A DNA stretch of 64,000 nt from Typha latifolia (lineage: Eukaryota > Streptophyta > Magnoliopsida > Poales > Typhaceae). The DNA lies in the NCBI GenBank assembly GCA_019914945.1, contig CM034108.1, positions 7,636,001 to 7,700,000 of the forward strand. The letters are read 5' to 3'. Numbering within the stretch: position 1 is the first letter of the stretch; every line of letters starts with the position of its first letter. Below the pieces are notes generated by a model. The model saw only the letters and a list, made by a program, of their open reading frames with translations. It had not been told where the DNA came from and searched no databases. This document shows, piece after piece, positions 11,213 through 22,996 of this stretch. Made by a program: the position numbers and the translations under genes.

Positions 11213-12522
11213 ATCGAAAGCAAAAGCCCTTCGCTCTTCGCTCCTCTACCTAGGCAGGTGTGAGAGTTAGAACGGGGGGTCTAGTGCCTCCTCTAACGTT
11301 GGAAGAAGGTCTCAAAGGTGGTCGTGGTCTAGTAGTCGCAACCGCTATTTTTGAACCCGCAGAATTTCCAACCGGCGTTCTAGGTGAAAATGCCCATCTC
11401 AGTTGCCCCAATTAGTTTTCATTGCCATCTTTAGGGCCCTATGGTTTTGTTCCATCCTCACGGCCTTATCAAAGGCCTCCTCAAGAGTAGTAGGACATAG
11501 AGCATTAACATCCGCTTATATCTCCTCTCGCAGCCCTAAAATAAATGTACTCATCAAAGTACATTCAGGTCACGGTGACTCACAACGACTATTGACTCTT
11601 TCAAACTCAACTTGGTACTCTAATACGGTAGTCCTTTGAACCATCTTGCTTAATGTGGCAGCAAAATCCTCATATGCCGCCGTCCCTAATCTACGTGTAA
11701 TCCTCCTACAAAAATTAGCCCATCTGATAAATCCACTACCATGAATAACCGTTCTATACCAATGTAATGCCATTCCTTGGAGGTGGAAGCTTGCCATCTG
11801 AACTTTTGCATCTTCTGTTGTACCTTGACAATCAAAATATTGTTCAACTTGAAACACCCAATCCGTTCGATCACCGCCTTGGAATTTTGAAAAGTCCAAG
11901 CGTGTGGTTCTCCCCCAAATAGCGTTGTCAGGTTCGCGAAAGATCCTTGGTTCAGGTTTAAACCTTTGTGCATATTGATCACCTTCTCTAAATCCTCGAG
12001 TACGTCCATCACCAACTCCATAGGGATTAACCTCATCCTTATAGTGCCAATCCTCCTCATCGACGAAGTGCACCGTGCCGCATGCCTCTCGTGTTCCACC
12101 ATCGCCGATCTTGGGTTTTGTAACGGATGTGGAGCATGATGTGTAGACATAGGTAAGAGGGGATCATTCACACTCATATGACGCACCTGGACATGTAGGG
12201 TATCGATTCGATGAGGTCTTATCGCTGGTCCTTCTTGAAACTCCGTTCGTAGTCGAGAAGATAATGAACCCAATCGATTCACGACATATTCCTTAAATTC
12301 ATTGTGATCTTTTTGTATGTTGTCAACTCTATGTAACAATGTTTGGAACATGCCCCTTAGTTCATCCATATTTGAACCCATGGACGTTGGTTGACTCGCT
12401 CCTGCCGTGGTCACTCCAAAGGAATCGGCCTCACGGTTAGGATCATCGTGCATTGAGTCCTCCCTTATCGGTGTGCTCTCAAGAGGTCTCCTTGTTGATA
12501 TCATCTTCCTTGTTTCAACCAT
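11213..12522 (-). pseudogene. B gag
   Basis: The likely start is the ATG at 12522 (MVETRKMISTRRPLE), conserved with E (28335). The capsid-like region is at about 11950-11600 (LDFSKFQGGDRTDWVFQVEQ, FHLQGMALHWYRTVI, RRLGTAAYEDFAATLSKM). A frameshift at about 12060 separates N-terminal and capsid parts. The zinc knuckle is at about 11225-11185. Confidence 0.85.
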
Positions 12523-12545
12523 TAATGGAGGTCTGAGATTTGCCC

Positions 12546-12557
12546 GCTCTGATACCA
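12546..12557 (-). other. B primer binding site
   Basis: On the minus strand this is TGGTATCAGAGC, 3 nt from the LTR end at 12561, complementary to the 3' end of initiator tRNA-Met. Confidence 0.9.
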
Positions 12558-12560
12558 ATT

Positions 12561-13404
12561 TGTTAGGGCTCTGATACCAAATGATAAGCTCTGGTACTAA
12601 ATGATAGGCTATGATACCAAATTGATAGGATTTGGAACCAAATGATCGGCTACGGAATAATTCCTTAAGATCTAAATTTATTGTAGGAAGCAATCCGCGC
12701 AACTATAGGAAAATATTCGTCAGATATTCTCTGGTAATCAGAAAATTACGAAAAAATTGTGTTGGATCAGTAACTTCCTAATATACAACTTTTGTATTTA
12801 TGCCCTTCGCAGATTCAAACAGTAGGAGGGGTGAAAACACGGAATAACGTGAGTGATGGTGGTGGTGACGGGTGGAGTGGATGTTAGGGTTATGGATGGG
12901 TATGCATATGGGGGTGAATTGACAAAGTGATTAAGGGAAATAGACGAGGGGAACGAAGTGGTCAAGATCCCAAAGAAGATGGGTGGCTCGACAGTCGAGG
13001 GAGATTAGAAGCGAGGAAAAACCTTGCCAACAGTAGATGTGGAAGGATGGTGAAGAGGGAGGAAGGAGAAGTCTAGAGAGAAGATGGGAGGCAAAAAATC
13101 AATAATCCAATAGCATAATGAAGTTGGATGCTATCCACATATTTATACAGGCTAGCCAACAAGTCCTAAAACAATGTGAAACCCTAATTCTAGAGGATTC
13201 CCGCCGATCGCATTCGAACGTGCCTGATCTCGTTTAAATGCACTCAAAAAGCTCCTTCTCTTGATTTGCGAATGCGACACGGGCGTTCGAACACGAGCGT
13301 TCACAAGGCGTTCACAAGGGCATTCGAACGTGACCTACAGAAATTTTATTTTAATGAAAATAAACACCTAATGAAATAAGAAAATATCCTAACTAAGTGT
13401 ATCA
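12561..13404 (-). repeat. B 5' LTR
   Basis: Its ends are TGATACAC (13404) and CCCTAACA (12561). The CpG-palindrome cluster at 13200-13335 is strongly eroded. The TATA region is near 13145. Confidence 0.92.
12568..12640 (-). repeat. PBS-like ladder in B 5' LTR
   Basis: PBS-complement variants start at 12568, 12588 and 12608, and a weaker one at 12628, period exactly 20 bp. The functional PBS at 12546 lies outside the LTR. The same ladder is in the 3' LTR, so it was copied as part of the LTR. Confidence 0.87.
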
Positions 13405-13887
13405 CAAACGTATTTTAAGCAAATTATCTTAAGTAGCGATGCAGATTAGTTTAGTGTTGCCCATGTGATTTACCTAAGTAATAATAATTAGTGGAATGAG
13501 AATTTGAGGTAAATTATTTTAAATTGCTTTTAATAACGTGCTAAGCACTAGTACAGCTATCAACCGAAATATTTTCAAATTAGTAGATGAGCCGGAGTTC
13601 GTGGCGGAGCTGACGAAGAAATATCTTTATTTTCTCTTATTTTTTTATTCTTGTAAATTAAGCTAAATAGCTTGTAGCCCCTGTGTGGGCAATTTTATCG
13701 GTCTATGGATATGTATTTTAGAGTGTGTTGTGGCCTATGGCATTTTGGGCTTCTTTTTATTTGTAAATTTATGGAAATGTGTGTTTTTTCGTTTGTATAT
13801 TATGTTGAAATATTGACTAGTATGACACATGGTAATCACATGGGTTCTACTCACGTGAGGGGCACGTGTTTGATGGTGGTTGTTATA

Positions 13888-14550
13888 TAAACTATGAATT
13901 TCATACTGAAACTATTGAATTCTTTTTTCACTGTAGATAGATTTGAATTTGAAGAAACTCTAAATATAAAAATTCATGATGTCACGAATTTTATCCAATT
14001 AGTTTCATAAGTTTTGGATGTCAAATGATTATCTTTTTGAATATATTTTTTCAAAACTGTGCAAAAATAAAATTTCATAGTTTAATTATGAAATCTGTAC
14101 TTAAACTATGAATTTCATAGTCAAGATACGAAATTCTAATTCTGCATAGTTTTGGAAATAATATTTGCAAGATACTCATTGAATGTCTAAATAATATGAA
14201 ACAAATTGGATAAAGTCGGTGATATCATAATCTAAAATTTAACTATTCAGAGTTTTCTTAGATTAGGAATCTATTCAAAAGCTTTTTTGCACGAGAAAAA
14301 TAAGAAGAAGAAGAAAAAGAAAAGGTTATGGGTCACATAGTTTTCTAACTAAAACTACAAAACTATAATTTAACAAAAGTTTTGGAAAAATATTCGAAGA
14401 TAATCATCTTGACCTCCAAATATTATGAAACTAATTGAATAAAATTGATGCATCAACTTTTGTATTCAGAGTTTCTCTACATTATGAATTTATTTGCTGG
14501 AATGAATAATTCCTAATTTAAGTACAAAATTATATTTTTAAGTACAAAAT
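13888..14550. repeat. AT-rich inverted repeat unit
   Basis: The segment folds back on itself around 14100. AAATGATTATCTTTTTGAAT and CAAAACTGTGCA near 14030-14070 reappear as complements in 14140-14220 (TCTGCATAGTTTTGG and onward). It belongs to the same family as 15541-20690. Confidence 0.75.
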
Positions 14551-15535
14551 TGATACGATCACGCCTCTAGCTATGGAGCTCTGATACGATCTCGCCGTTT
14601 TGGTGAATGGTCGATCTCTTCGAATTCTCATATTTGGACTGATCTTGCACGGAACTTTGAAATAAGATCCCGAAATATGCCGCCGTTGGATCGATGTGAA
14701 ATTTTGATATATTGTATCCCTAGAAAAGATCTTTCCAACAAATCAAGTTTTAGGCAAATCTGAGTTGGGGATCTCGAGATATCGTCCGTTTAGTGGACAA
14801 ACATCAAGATGCTCTGTTTTAGATCCATGGATGGAGGCACGAGATCCTAGGTAATGGTGGTTGGTGGAGGACCGGCGTTAATGGGGTGGCACCGGTGGAA
14901 AAGTGGTGGTGGAAGGGTTATGGATGATGGAAAGGTTAGGGCAAGTGCTGGATAGATTGGAAGAAGGGGGAGGAGAGGGCCACTCCTAAGGGACTAGGGT
15001 GATTGGCCAGTCGAGGGAGATTAGAAGCGGCGTCGCCGGGGATTGAGAGAACGGGAGCGAAGAAGACGAAGGAGGGAAGGCAAAACTCAATCTCAATAAT
15101 CAATCATCAATTTGGTTGCCTACCACATCCTTTTATAGGCTAACTAACAACTCAAATTAACCCTAAAAAAACAATTTTCGTCGACCGCGTTCGAACTCGC
15201 CCGACCGCGTTCAAATGCACCGAGTTCGCTCTTCTGGATTTGCGAACGCGATGCAGGCGTTCGAACGCGCAATCGAATGCGTCTGTCAGTATTTGCGAAC
15301 GCGATGCAGGCGTTCACAGTGCGTTCAAACGCACCGCGTTCGAACGCACAGTACATTCTCTTCACCACGTTCACAACCCTGTTCACAAACCGCGTTCGAA
15401 CTCACTCCACCCGCGTTCAAACGTGACTTACAGAAAACTTATTTTAATGGAAATTAAACACTAAAACATGAAATAAAAACACTCCTAAAGTGAATCCATG
15501 CTCGAGACGACGTCGGTGAAGTCTGAATCGTATCA
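14551..15535 (-). mobile_element. Solo LTR L, A family
   Basis: A single 985-bp A-type LTR is flanked on both sides by AAAAT (14546-14550, 15536-15540), a perfect 5-bp TSD, with no internal sequence. Solo LTRs arise by recombination between the two LTRs of one element. The TATA box is at 15137-15131 and the CpG array at 15178-15430. Its U5 end is the extended type: the older end (GGCGAGATCGTATCA) is followed by GAGCTCCATAG and the outer end, and the fossil PBS between them has lost 11 bp. Confidence 0.95.
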
Positions 15536-15540
15536 AAAAT

Positions 15541-16470
15541 TCTATGGTACAATTTACATATAAATAAATAATAATCATGTAGAGTCATGCTTTTTATTAT
15601 TTGACTAATCCTAATTATTTTACCACTATCTCTAATTAATCTCTTAATTTATTAATTAAAAGTAATTATAGAAACTTTTATAGATAAAAGGAAAAAATGA
15701 TTAAGGAATGCAAGAAGAAGAAGAATTAGAGGAAGAATAAGAATAAAATATATTAATAACTTTTACAAATATAATAACAACTTTTATTGATTTTTAATAA
15801 ATTTCGTTGTTTTTTCTATACATTGCAGAATTTATATACTTCACTATTATAATTTAGATAGAAATAAATACTCATAAGGAGTCATGTTTTTTATTATGTA
15901 ATTAATTATAATTATCTCACAACTATCTTTGATTAATCTCTTACTTTATTAATTAAAGAATGATTAAAATAAACTTGTATAGAAAAAAAAGAATGATTAA
16001 GGGATAGAAGAAGAAGAAGAAATAACAACTGAAAAAAAAGAAGTAGAAGAAAAAGAAGAAAGAATATTAATAATTTTTGCAAATATAATAACAACTTTCA
16101 TTGATTTTTAACAATTTTTTTTGCTTTTCCTATATATTACACAATTTACATATTTCACTATTATAATATACATAGCAACAAATAATAATCATGTAGAGTC
16201 AAGCTTTTCGTTATTTAACTAATCATAATTATCTCACCACTATCTCCAATTAATATCATAATTTATAAATTAAAAAGTAATTAGATAAATTTGTATAGGA
16301 AAAATAAAGAGAATGATTTAGAGATTTAAGAAGAAGAAACAATAATAGAAAAGAAGAAGTAGAAAGAAAATAAGAAAATATATTAACACTTTTGCAAATT
16401 TTTAACAACTTTCAAGAAATTCTTCTTCTTCTTTTTCTTCTTTAATCTCTTATTTTTAACTTTTTTTGAT
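15541..16470. repeat. Tandem repeat of about 300 bp, three copies
   Basis: The marker GTAGAGTCATG or its variant occurs at 15579, 15876 and 16193, followed each time by ATTATCTCACCACTATCTC-like sequence, TTAATTAAAA, a GAAGAAGAAG tract and ACAAATATAATAACAACTTT. Inverted copies follow at about 16480-16950. Confidence 0.75.
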
Positions 16471-19400
16471 ACGAGTCAATCTAATCACTCTTTAATTAAT
16501 AAAGTAAGATATTGATAAAAAATAATTGTGAGATATTTATAATTAGTTAGATAATCAAAAGTATGACTCTGTATAATTATTATTTGTTTATATGTAAATT
16601 ATAATAGTGATAGATGTAAATTCTGCAATGTAAAAAAAATAACAAATTTTTTTTAAAATTAATCAAAGTTGTCATTATATTTGCAAAAGTTGTTATTATA
16701 TTTGCGAAAGTTGTTAATATATTTTATTATTTTTCTTCTACTTCTTCTTTTATGTTATTGCTTTTTCTTCTTCTTCCATTCCTTAAATTATTTTTTCTTT
16801 TTTTCTATAAAAGTCTCTATAATCACTTTTTAATTAATAAAGTAAGAGATTAATTTGAGATAGTGGTAAAATTATTAAGATTAGTTAAATAACAAAAAAC
16901 ATAACTTTACATGATATTATTTGTTTATATATAAATTGTATCATAGAATATTGTACTTAAACATAAAATTTTGTATTTAAACTAGGAATTATTCATTCCA
17001 ACACAGATAGATTCATAATCTGAAGAAACTCTGAATATAAAAGTAGATATAATATCATCGATTTTATTCAATTAGTTTCATAATATTTGAAAGTCAGATG
17101 ATTATCTTTTGAATATTTTTTCAAAACTGTGTTAAGTTAGAATTTTCTAGTTTTAGTTAGAAAACTATGTGGCCTATAACATTTTCTTCTTCTTCTTATG
17201 GTTTTTCATGCAAAAAAGCCTTCAAATAGATTCCTAATCTAAAGAAACCCTGAATAATAAAATCTAGATTATGATATCACCGATTTTATCCAATTTGTTT
17301 CATATTATTTAGGCATCAAATGAATATCTTTTGAATATTTTTTCTAAAACTATGCAGAATTAAAATTTCGTAGTTTAAGTATGAAATTCATAGCTTCACT
17401 ACAAATTTCATGACTAAACTATGAAATTTCAATTATACACGATTTTGAAAAAAATATTCAAAAGATAATCATTTGACATCCAAAAATTCTAAAACTATTT
17501 GGATAAAATCAGTGACATCATGATCTAGAACTTTTATATTTAAAGTTTATTCAAATTCGAAATATATCTGCAATGAAACAAAGAATTTATAGTTTAAGTA
17601 TGAAATTAATAATTTAAGTATGAAATTTTGATAGTAATTCGTAGTTTAAGTTTTGAAAGTAATTCATAGTTTTTAAGAAGATATTGTAATTTATTTACAA
17701 CATAGATTAAGTTTTCTTTTTAAAACATTAATTAAATATTAAACTATCTCTAATTAGTCTCTTACTATATTAACTAAAAAGTGATTAAATTAAAAAAGAT
17801 TGAGATAGAAAAAATAGTACTAGCAAAATAAGAAGAAAAAAAGCAACAGAAAAAAATGAATTATTCATTTCGCCATAGATAGATTCATAATCTAGAAAAA
17901 CTCTAAACACAAAAATTGTAGGTCATGATGACGCTGATTTTATCCAATTAGTTTCATAATTTTTGAAAGTTAGATAATTATCTTTTGAATAATTTTTTTG
18001 AAGTTGTAGATCATGATGTCACAAAAATTCTGCGTTTAAATGCAAAATTTTGCGTTTAAGTACAAAATTCTTACTATAATTTATAATTTCATATTTCAAC
18101 TAGAAATTATTCATTTTGTCATATATATATATATCATAATGTTTAGAAACTTTGAATATAAAAGTTGTAGATTATGATGTCACAAGCGTTATTTATTTGG
18201 TTTCATAATATTTAGACATCAAAGGATTACCTTCTGAATATTTTTCTAAAACTATGCTAAATTAAAGTTTTATAGTTTAAGTACCAAAACTATGTGACCC
18301 GTAACTTTTTCTTCTTCTTATTCTTTTTATTCTTCTTTTTATGCTTTTTATGCTTCTTCTTCTTCCTTTTGTACTACTACTTCTTTTTATGCTGATGCTG
18401 CTTCTTCTTCTTTTATTTAAAAAACTATAAATTACTGTTAGAATTTTATAGTTAGACTATAAAATTTGTATTTAAATAATAAATTCTCTGAATAATTAAT
18501 AAAATAAGAGACTAATTAGAGATAGTTTAAATAGTGAATTTTTATCAGAATTTTATACTTAAACTATGAATTTTGTACTTAAATTATGAACTTCATTCCG
18601 CTGTAGATATATTTCAATTCTAAAGAAACTCCGAATAAAAAAGTTCTAATCATGATGTCATACATATTATCCAATTAGTTTTATAACTTCTAGACTTCAA
18701 AATGATTATCTTATGAATATTTTTTCAAAACTATGTAAAACTAAAATTTCATAATTTCAATATGAAATTTATACTTAAAGTATGAATTTCATACTTTACA
18801 AAATTCTAATTTTGCGTATTTTAGCAAAATATTCATAAGATATGCATCTAACATCCAAAAAATATGAAACTAATTGGATAAAATCCTTAACATCATAATC
18901 TAGAACTTTTATATTTGAAGTTTCTTCATATTTGAAATTTAACTTCAGCGAAAGGAAGAATTTGACAAAAAATTCATAGTTTAAGTATGAAATTCTAACA
19001 ATAATTCACAATTTTTTAAGTATATATTATAATTTTCTTTACTTATATTTTTGAAACATTGATTAAGGAGTTTTTATTTATTTAAACTATCTCTAATTTG
19101 ACAAGAAAATTCGTAGTTTAAGTATGAAATCCGTAGTTTAGGTACGAAATTTATAGTTAAAGTATGAAATTCTGATAATAATTCATAGTTTTTTAAATAT
19201 ATATTGTAATACTAGATTAACTTTTTTATTCAGAATTTCTTCAGATTCGAAATATATCTATAGCGGAATGAAGAATTCATAGTTTAAGTACAAATTTCGT
19301 GGTTAAATATAAAATTCTAATTCTGCATAATTTAGTAAAATTTCAGAAGATATGCATCTAACATCAAAAAATATGAAACTAATTGAATAAAATCCTTGAC

Positions 19401-20690
19401 ATCATAATCTAGAACTTTTGTATTTAGAGTTTCTTCATATTTGAAATTAATCTACACCGAAACAAAGAATTTGATAAGAAATTCAAAGTTTAAGTATGAA
19501 ATTTACAGTTTAAGTATAAAATTCTGACAATAATTCACAACTTTTTAAGTATATATTATAATTTACTTATAATATTAGATTAAGTTATATTTTTGAAATA
19601 TTAATTAAGGAGTTTTTATTTATTTATTTAAACTATCTCTAATTTGTTTATATGTAAATTGTAATAGTGAAATATATAAATTCTACAATATAAAAAAAAT
19701 TACGAAAGTTTTTAAAAATTAGCGAAAGTTGTTATTATATTTACGAAAGTGACTAATTAGAAATAGTTTTTATACATTAGAAGATTAATTAGAGATATTT
19801 TAAACGATGAATTTTTGTTAGAATTTCATACTTAAACAACGAATTTCGTACTTAAACTATAAATTATTCATTCCGCTGTATATACATTTCGAATCTAAAG
19901 AAACTTTGAATAAAAAAGTTAATATAATATTACAAGTAAATTATAATATATACTATGAATTATTTTAAGAATTTCATACTTAAACTATGAATTCTGTATT
20001 TAGAGTATGAATTTCTTTCTTAAATTACGAATTTCATATTTAAATTACGAATTTCTTATCAAATTCTTTGTTTCACTATATATAAATTTCAAATATAAAA
20101 AAAACTCTAAATACAAAAGTTTTAAATCATGATGTTACGGATTTTATTCAATTATTTTAATATTTTTTAGATATCAGATGCATATTTTGTGAATATTTTG
20201 CTAAATTTACGCATAATTAGAATTTCATAGTTTAAATATGAAATTCATATTTTAAATACAAATTTCATACTTTAAAATAGAAATCTTTGTTGTGCACAGT
20301 TTTGAAAAAATATTCACAAGATAATCATTTGAAGTCCAAAAATTATAAATCTAATTAGATAAAATCTATGACATCATAATCTAGAATTTTTTTATTTGGA
20401 GTTTTTTTAAATTCAAAATATATCTATAGCGGAATGAAATTTAATTACGAAATTCGTAGTTTAAATATGAAATTCTGACAAAAATTTATAGTTTAAACTA
20501 TCTCTAATTATTCTCTTATTTTGTTAATTAAAAAGTGATTAGAGACTTATATAAAAAAGAAAAAACTAATAGATAGAAAAAGGATTAGTAGAAGAAGATG
20601 ATAAAAAAAAGAAGAAAAGAATTAGCATTAGCATATAAAGTAGAAGATGAAAAAGACGAAGAAGAAAACAAGTACGAGTCATTTCTCTCT
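15541..20690. repeat. 5-kb AT-rich array of tandem and inverted repeats
   Basis: No gene is visible. Motifs such as AAACTATCTCTAATT, AATTTCATACTTAAACTATG and ATTATCTTTTGAATATTTTT recur dozens of times in both orientations and often form long foldbacks. Short (GAA)n and (TTC)n tracts mark several unit edges. The right end stops about 200 bp before the PPR gene. Confidence 0.8.
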
Positions 20691-20894
20691 CTTATAGTAT
20701 CCCGTTAATATTTAATAAGGCACTAAATAATAGAAATTGCAAGGTTTGAAGAAAAGTAAGAAAAAAAGCTTTAAATGCAATAGAAAGAAACTAAAAATGA
20801 CTTGCTTCCCAAAATTGAAAATCAAGTGAGTTTTTGGTACAAATAACTTTTTTTATTGTTTTTATTTTTTTTACTATATGATTCTTAGCCGATT

Positions 20895-20933
20895 ATGGTG
20901 CAGTGCCACTTTTTAAACGTTATCACCAAATGA
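20895..20933 (+). other. Short upstream ORF overlapping the PPR start
   Basis: The ATG at 20895 opens a 12-codon frame whose TGA (20931-20933) overlaps the proposed PPR ATG (20930) as ATGA. If transcription begins upstream, this could lower initiation or allow re-initiation. The transcript start is unknown. Confidence 0.4.
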
Positions 20934-22282
20934 GTATGGGAGCTCTCCAACGCCAACAGCCGGAGCTACTCCACTTAACCACCCACTTCCTCTCCGCCTC
21001 CGCTGCCGCCATCCGCCGCGCCTCCTCTCCTCACGAAGCCTTCTCCCTCTTTAGACTCCGCCTCCGCCGCGTCCGCCGCCTCCCCCCTTCCTCCGACCCC
21101 TTCAACTCCCACGCCGCCGTCTTCACCCTCAAATCCATCTCCTCCTCCTCCTCCTCCTCCTCCACCGCTTCTCTCATTCCCCACCTCCACGCCTATCTCC
21201 TCAAGAACAACCTCCTCTCTAACGTCCACGTCTCCACCTCCCTCCTCCACGCTTACTCTCTCCACTCCCCAAACCATGCCGACCTCCTGTTCGACGAAAT
21301 TCCCAACCCAAACCTCGTCACTGCAAACACCATGTTGACCTCTCTCTGCCGCACTGGTCGCCTTAACGCCGCTGTTTCCCTCTTTGATGCCATATCGGAC
21401 AAAGACGTTGTCTCATGGTCTGCCATGATCGAGGGCTACATGTGCCACGGCCGCTGCACCAATGGCCTTGCCCTCTTCCGCGAGATGATGGAAATAGGAG
21501 AGATAAAACCAGATCCGCAAATGCTGGTTACACTTCTCTCCGGCTGCACCTCTGTTGGTTCCCTGCAGTCCCTCTGCAAATCCATTCATGCATATGCCGA
21601 GAAGCACTTGATGCAGATGAATGAGCAGCTGGCAACGTCGCTTGTTGACATGTATGCCAAGTCCGGTTGCCTAAAAAATGCGTTCATCATCTTTGAAAGG
21701 GTCCCACAGAGAAATGTGATGCACTGGACTGCGATGATCTGTGGGCTGGCCATGCACGGGCATGGCGAAGAAGCAATTGCCTTCTTCAACAAGATGCTGT
21801 ATTTGGGCATGAGGCCTAGTGTGATTACATTCGTAGGGTTGCTTAATGCTTGTTGCCAGTCAGGGTTGATTGAGGAAGGGCAGAAGTTTTTTTACATCAT
21901 GGTTGAAGAGTTTGGCTTCGAGCCTGAAATTTGGCACTATGGCTGCATGGTTGATTTGCTCGCTAAAGCAGGGCGATTGGATGATGCTTATGCAATCATT
22001 AGGAATATGAGAATTGAACCAAACATTATTGTGTGGACTTCCTTTTTGGCAGCCTGCAAGAAGCATAAGAATTTTGAAATTGCAGAAGAGGGAATAGAGA
22101 AGGTTCTTGGAATGGAGATTTCCAGCGACAATGGAGCATTGTACACTCTTATATCGGATTTGTATGCGTTGGGCGGTCGGTGGGACAGTGTGAAGCGGGT
22201 AAGGAAATTGATGGATGAAAAAAATGTGAGGAAGATCAAGGGGTCTAGCTTCATTGAGGCATTGAGCACCAGAGCTCTTTAG
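20930..22282 (+). CDS. Pentatricopeptide repeat protein, PLS class, E type
   Basis: This is an intact, apparently intronless frame of 450 codons. The frame stays open 5' of 20930 without an in-frame ATG, so I use the ATG at 20930. Residues 1-60 are rich in Ser, Ala and Arg and poor in acids, like an organelle transit peptide. A run of eight Ser lies at about 71-78. PPR motifs run from about 128 to 365 in the order S, P, L, S, P, L2, S2 (DVVSWSAMIEGYM, SLVDMYAKSGCLKNAF, NVMHWTAMICGLAMHG, MVDLLAKAGRLDDA). An E region follows (IIVWTSFLAACKKHKN to KIKGSSFIE, about 366-443), and there is no DYW domain. Such proteins bind organelle RNA, often as C-to-U editing specificity factors that borrow a DYW domain from a partner; that role is inferred from the family. 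The first 400 bp are much richer in G and C than the end. Confidence 0.93.
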   Translation: MSMGALQRQQPELLHLTTHFLSASAAAIRRASSPHEAFSLFRLRLRRVRRLPPSSDPFNSHAAVFTLKSISSSSSSSSTASLIPHLHAYLLKNNLLSNVHVSTSLLHAYSLHSPNHADLLFDEIPNPNLVTANTMLTSLCRTGRLNAAVSLFDAISDKDVVSWSAMIEGYMCHGRCTNGLALFREMMEIGEIKPDPQMLVTLLSGCTSVGSLQSLCKSIHAYAEKHLMQMNEQLATSLVDMYAKSGCLKNAFIIFERVPQRNVMHWTAMICGLAMHGHGEEAIAFFNKMLYLGMRPSVITFVGLLNACCQSGLIEEGQKFFYIMVEEFGFEPEIWHYGCMVDLLAKAGRLDDAYAIIRNMRIEPNIIVWTSFLAACKKHKNFEIAEEGIEKVLGMEISSDNGALYTLISDLYALGGRWDSVKRVRKLMDEKNVRKIKGSSFIEALSTRAL

Positions 22283-22996
22283 TTGCAGCAGTTAGTTGAT
22301 ACTCATGGAAGGAAGTGCGGGATTGCAGTGGAATATCTCTAGATTGTTACTTCTCTGTGTTACTTGGTGTCTTGAACAACTGAGCTGGAGACTGGAGCTA
22401 AAAATCAGACCATATCATGATGGACTTCAAAAGAGGAAGCGATAAAACTATTGCCATTGAATTGGCTATACATGGACTGATCAGGTCAGAAAATGACTGC
22501 CAAGAAAGATATTGCATGAGAACAAAGGAAGAAACTGAAAGAGACTAAGATGATTTGATTTTAGGTCATTACAGATACTCCTAATAAATGACTTCAGATT
22601 TGTGAGAAACATGCAGTTCTGAGTATATATGCGACCTTTTGTTCTATTGCTGGGCAACACTTGTGGGTGAAAATAAAGGATGATGATATATGAGCAGGAA
22701 AAGAAAGAATTAAGGTTATGATCTTTTTGTGATGGAAATAGAGCTCCTTAGCGCGGAACATTAGTAAACACCATTTCACTTCAATTGGTTCATATGTATG
22801 CGTTTTTAAGCCCCCGATCACTTCAGGAATAACAAAAATTCTTATACCATAATACAACCACTTATTTCAGAAAATAGCTAAACACTTTAATAGACATATT
22901 TCAGAATATAAATACTATTTATCAAACTTATATTTTATACCACACACTACCCAATTACAAATTTACCTTGATTTGACAACAATCTCTCTTAAATAT
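22283..22996. other. PPR downstream region
   Basis: It is moderately AT-rich with no gene or element recognised. An AATAAA at 22672 on the plus strand could serve polyadenylation. Short open frames on the minus strand have no family signature. Confidence 0.45.

Larger units (their letters stand above)
7754..13404 (-). mobile_element. Chromovirus-type LTR retrotransposon B, integrase core deleted
   Basis: This is a complete minus-strand element with LTRs of 844 bp (5') and 922 bp (3'). It is flanked by CAAAT (7749-7753) and CAAAC (13405-13409), which fits a 5-bp TSD with one mutation. The order is gag, protease, RT, RNase H, remnant integrase, chromodomain. All frames are broken. The catalytic core of integrase has been removed by a clean internal deletion (see 8676-9190). 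It sits inside composite M. Confidence 0.9.
5565..13887. mobile_element. Composite insertion M with possible inverted ends
   Basis: The AT-rich repeat stops at 5564 and resumes at 13888. Both edges carry TAAACTAT (5557-5564 and 13888-13895), and the two ends share an inverted CACGTGC close to the edge (about 5583 and 13860). This suggests a DNA transposon of about 2.7 kb that later received B and N. No transposase is visible. The flank motif is common in the AT-rich repeat, so the 8-bp duplication is weaker evidence than it looks. Confidence 0.4.

Noticed and set aside
12546..12640. Regular 20-bp repeats resembling a CRISPR array
   Set aside because: Units are PBS copies in a plant LTR, without spacers of equal length.
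20903..20929. Nine extra codons upstream of the PPR ATG
   Set aside because: This part of the frame begins with GTG, which is not a usual start in plant nuclear genes.
20975..21277. 100-codon Gly/Glu/Val-rich frame antisense to the PPR gene
   Set aside because: It mirrors the Ser/Pro/Arg-rich GC-rich start of the PPR gene and has no features of its own.
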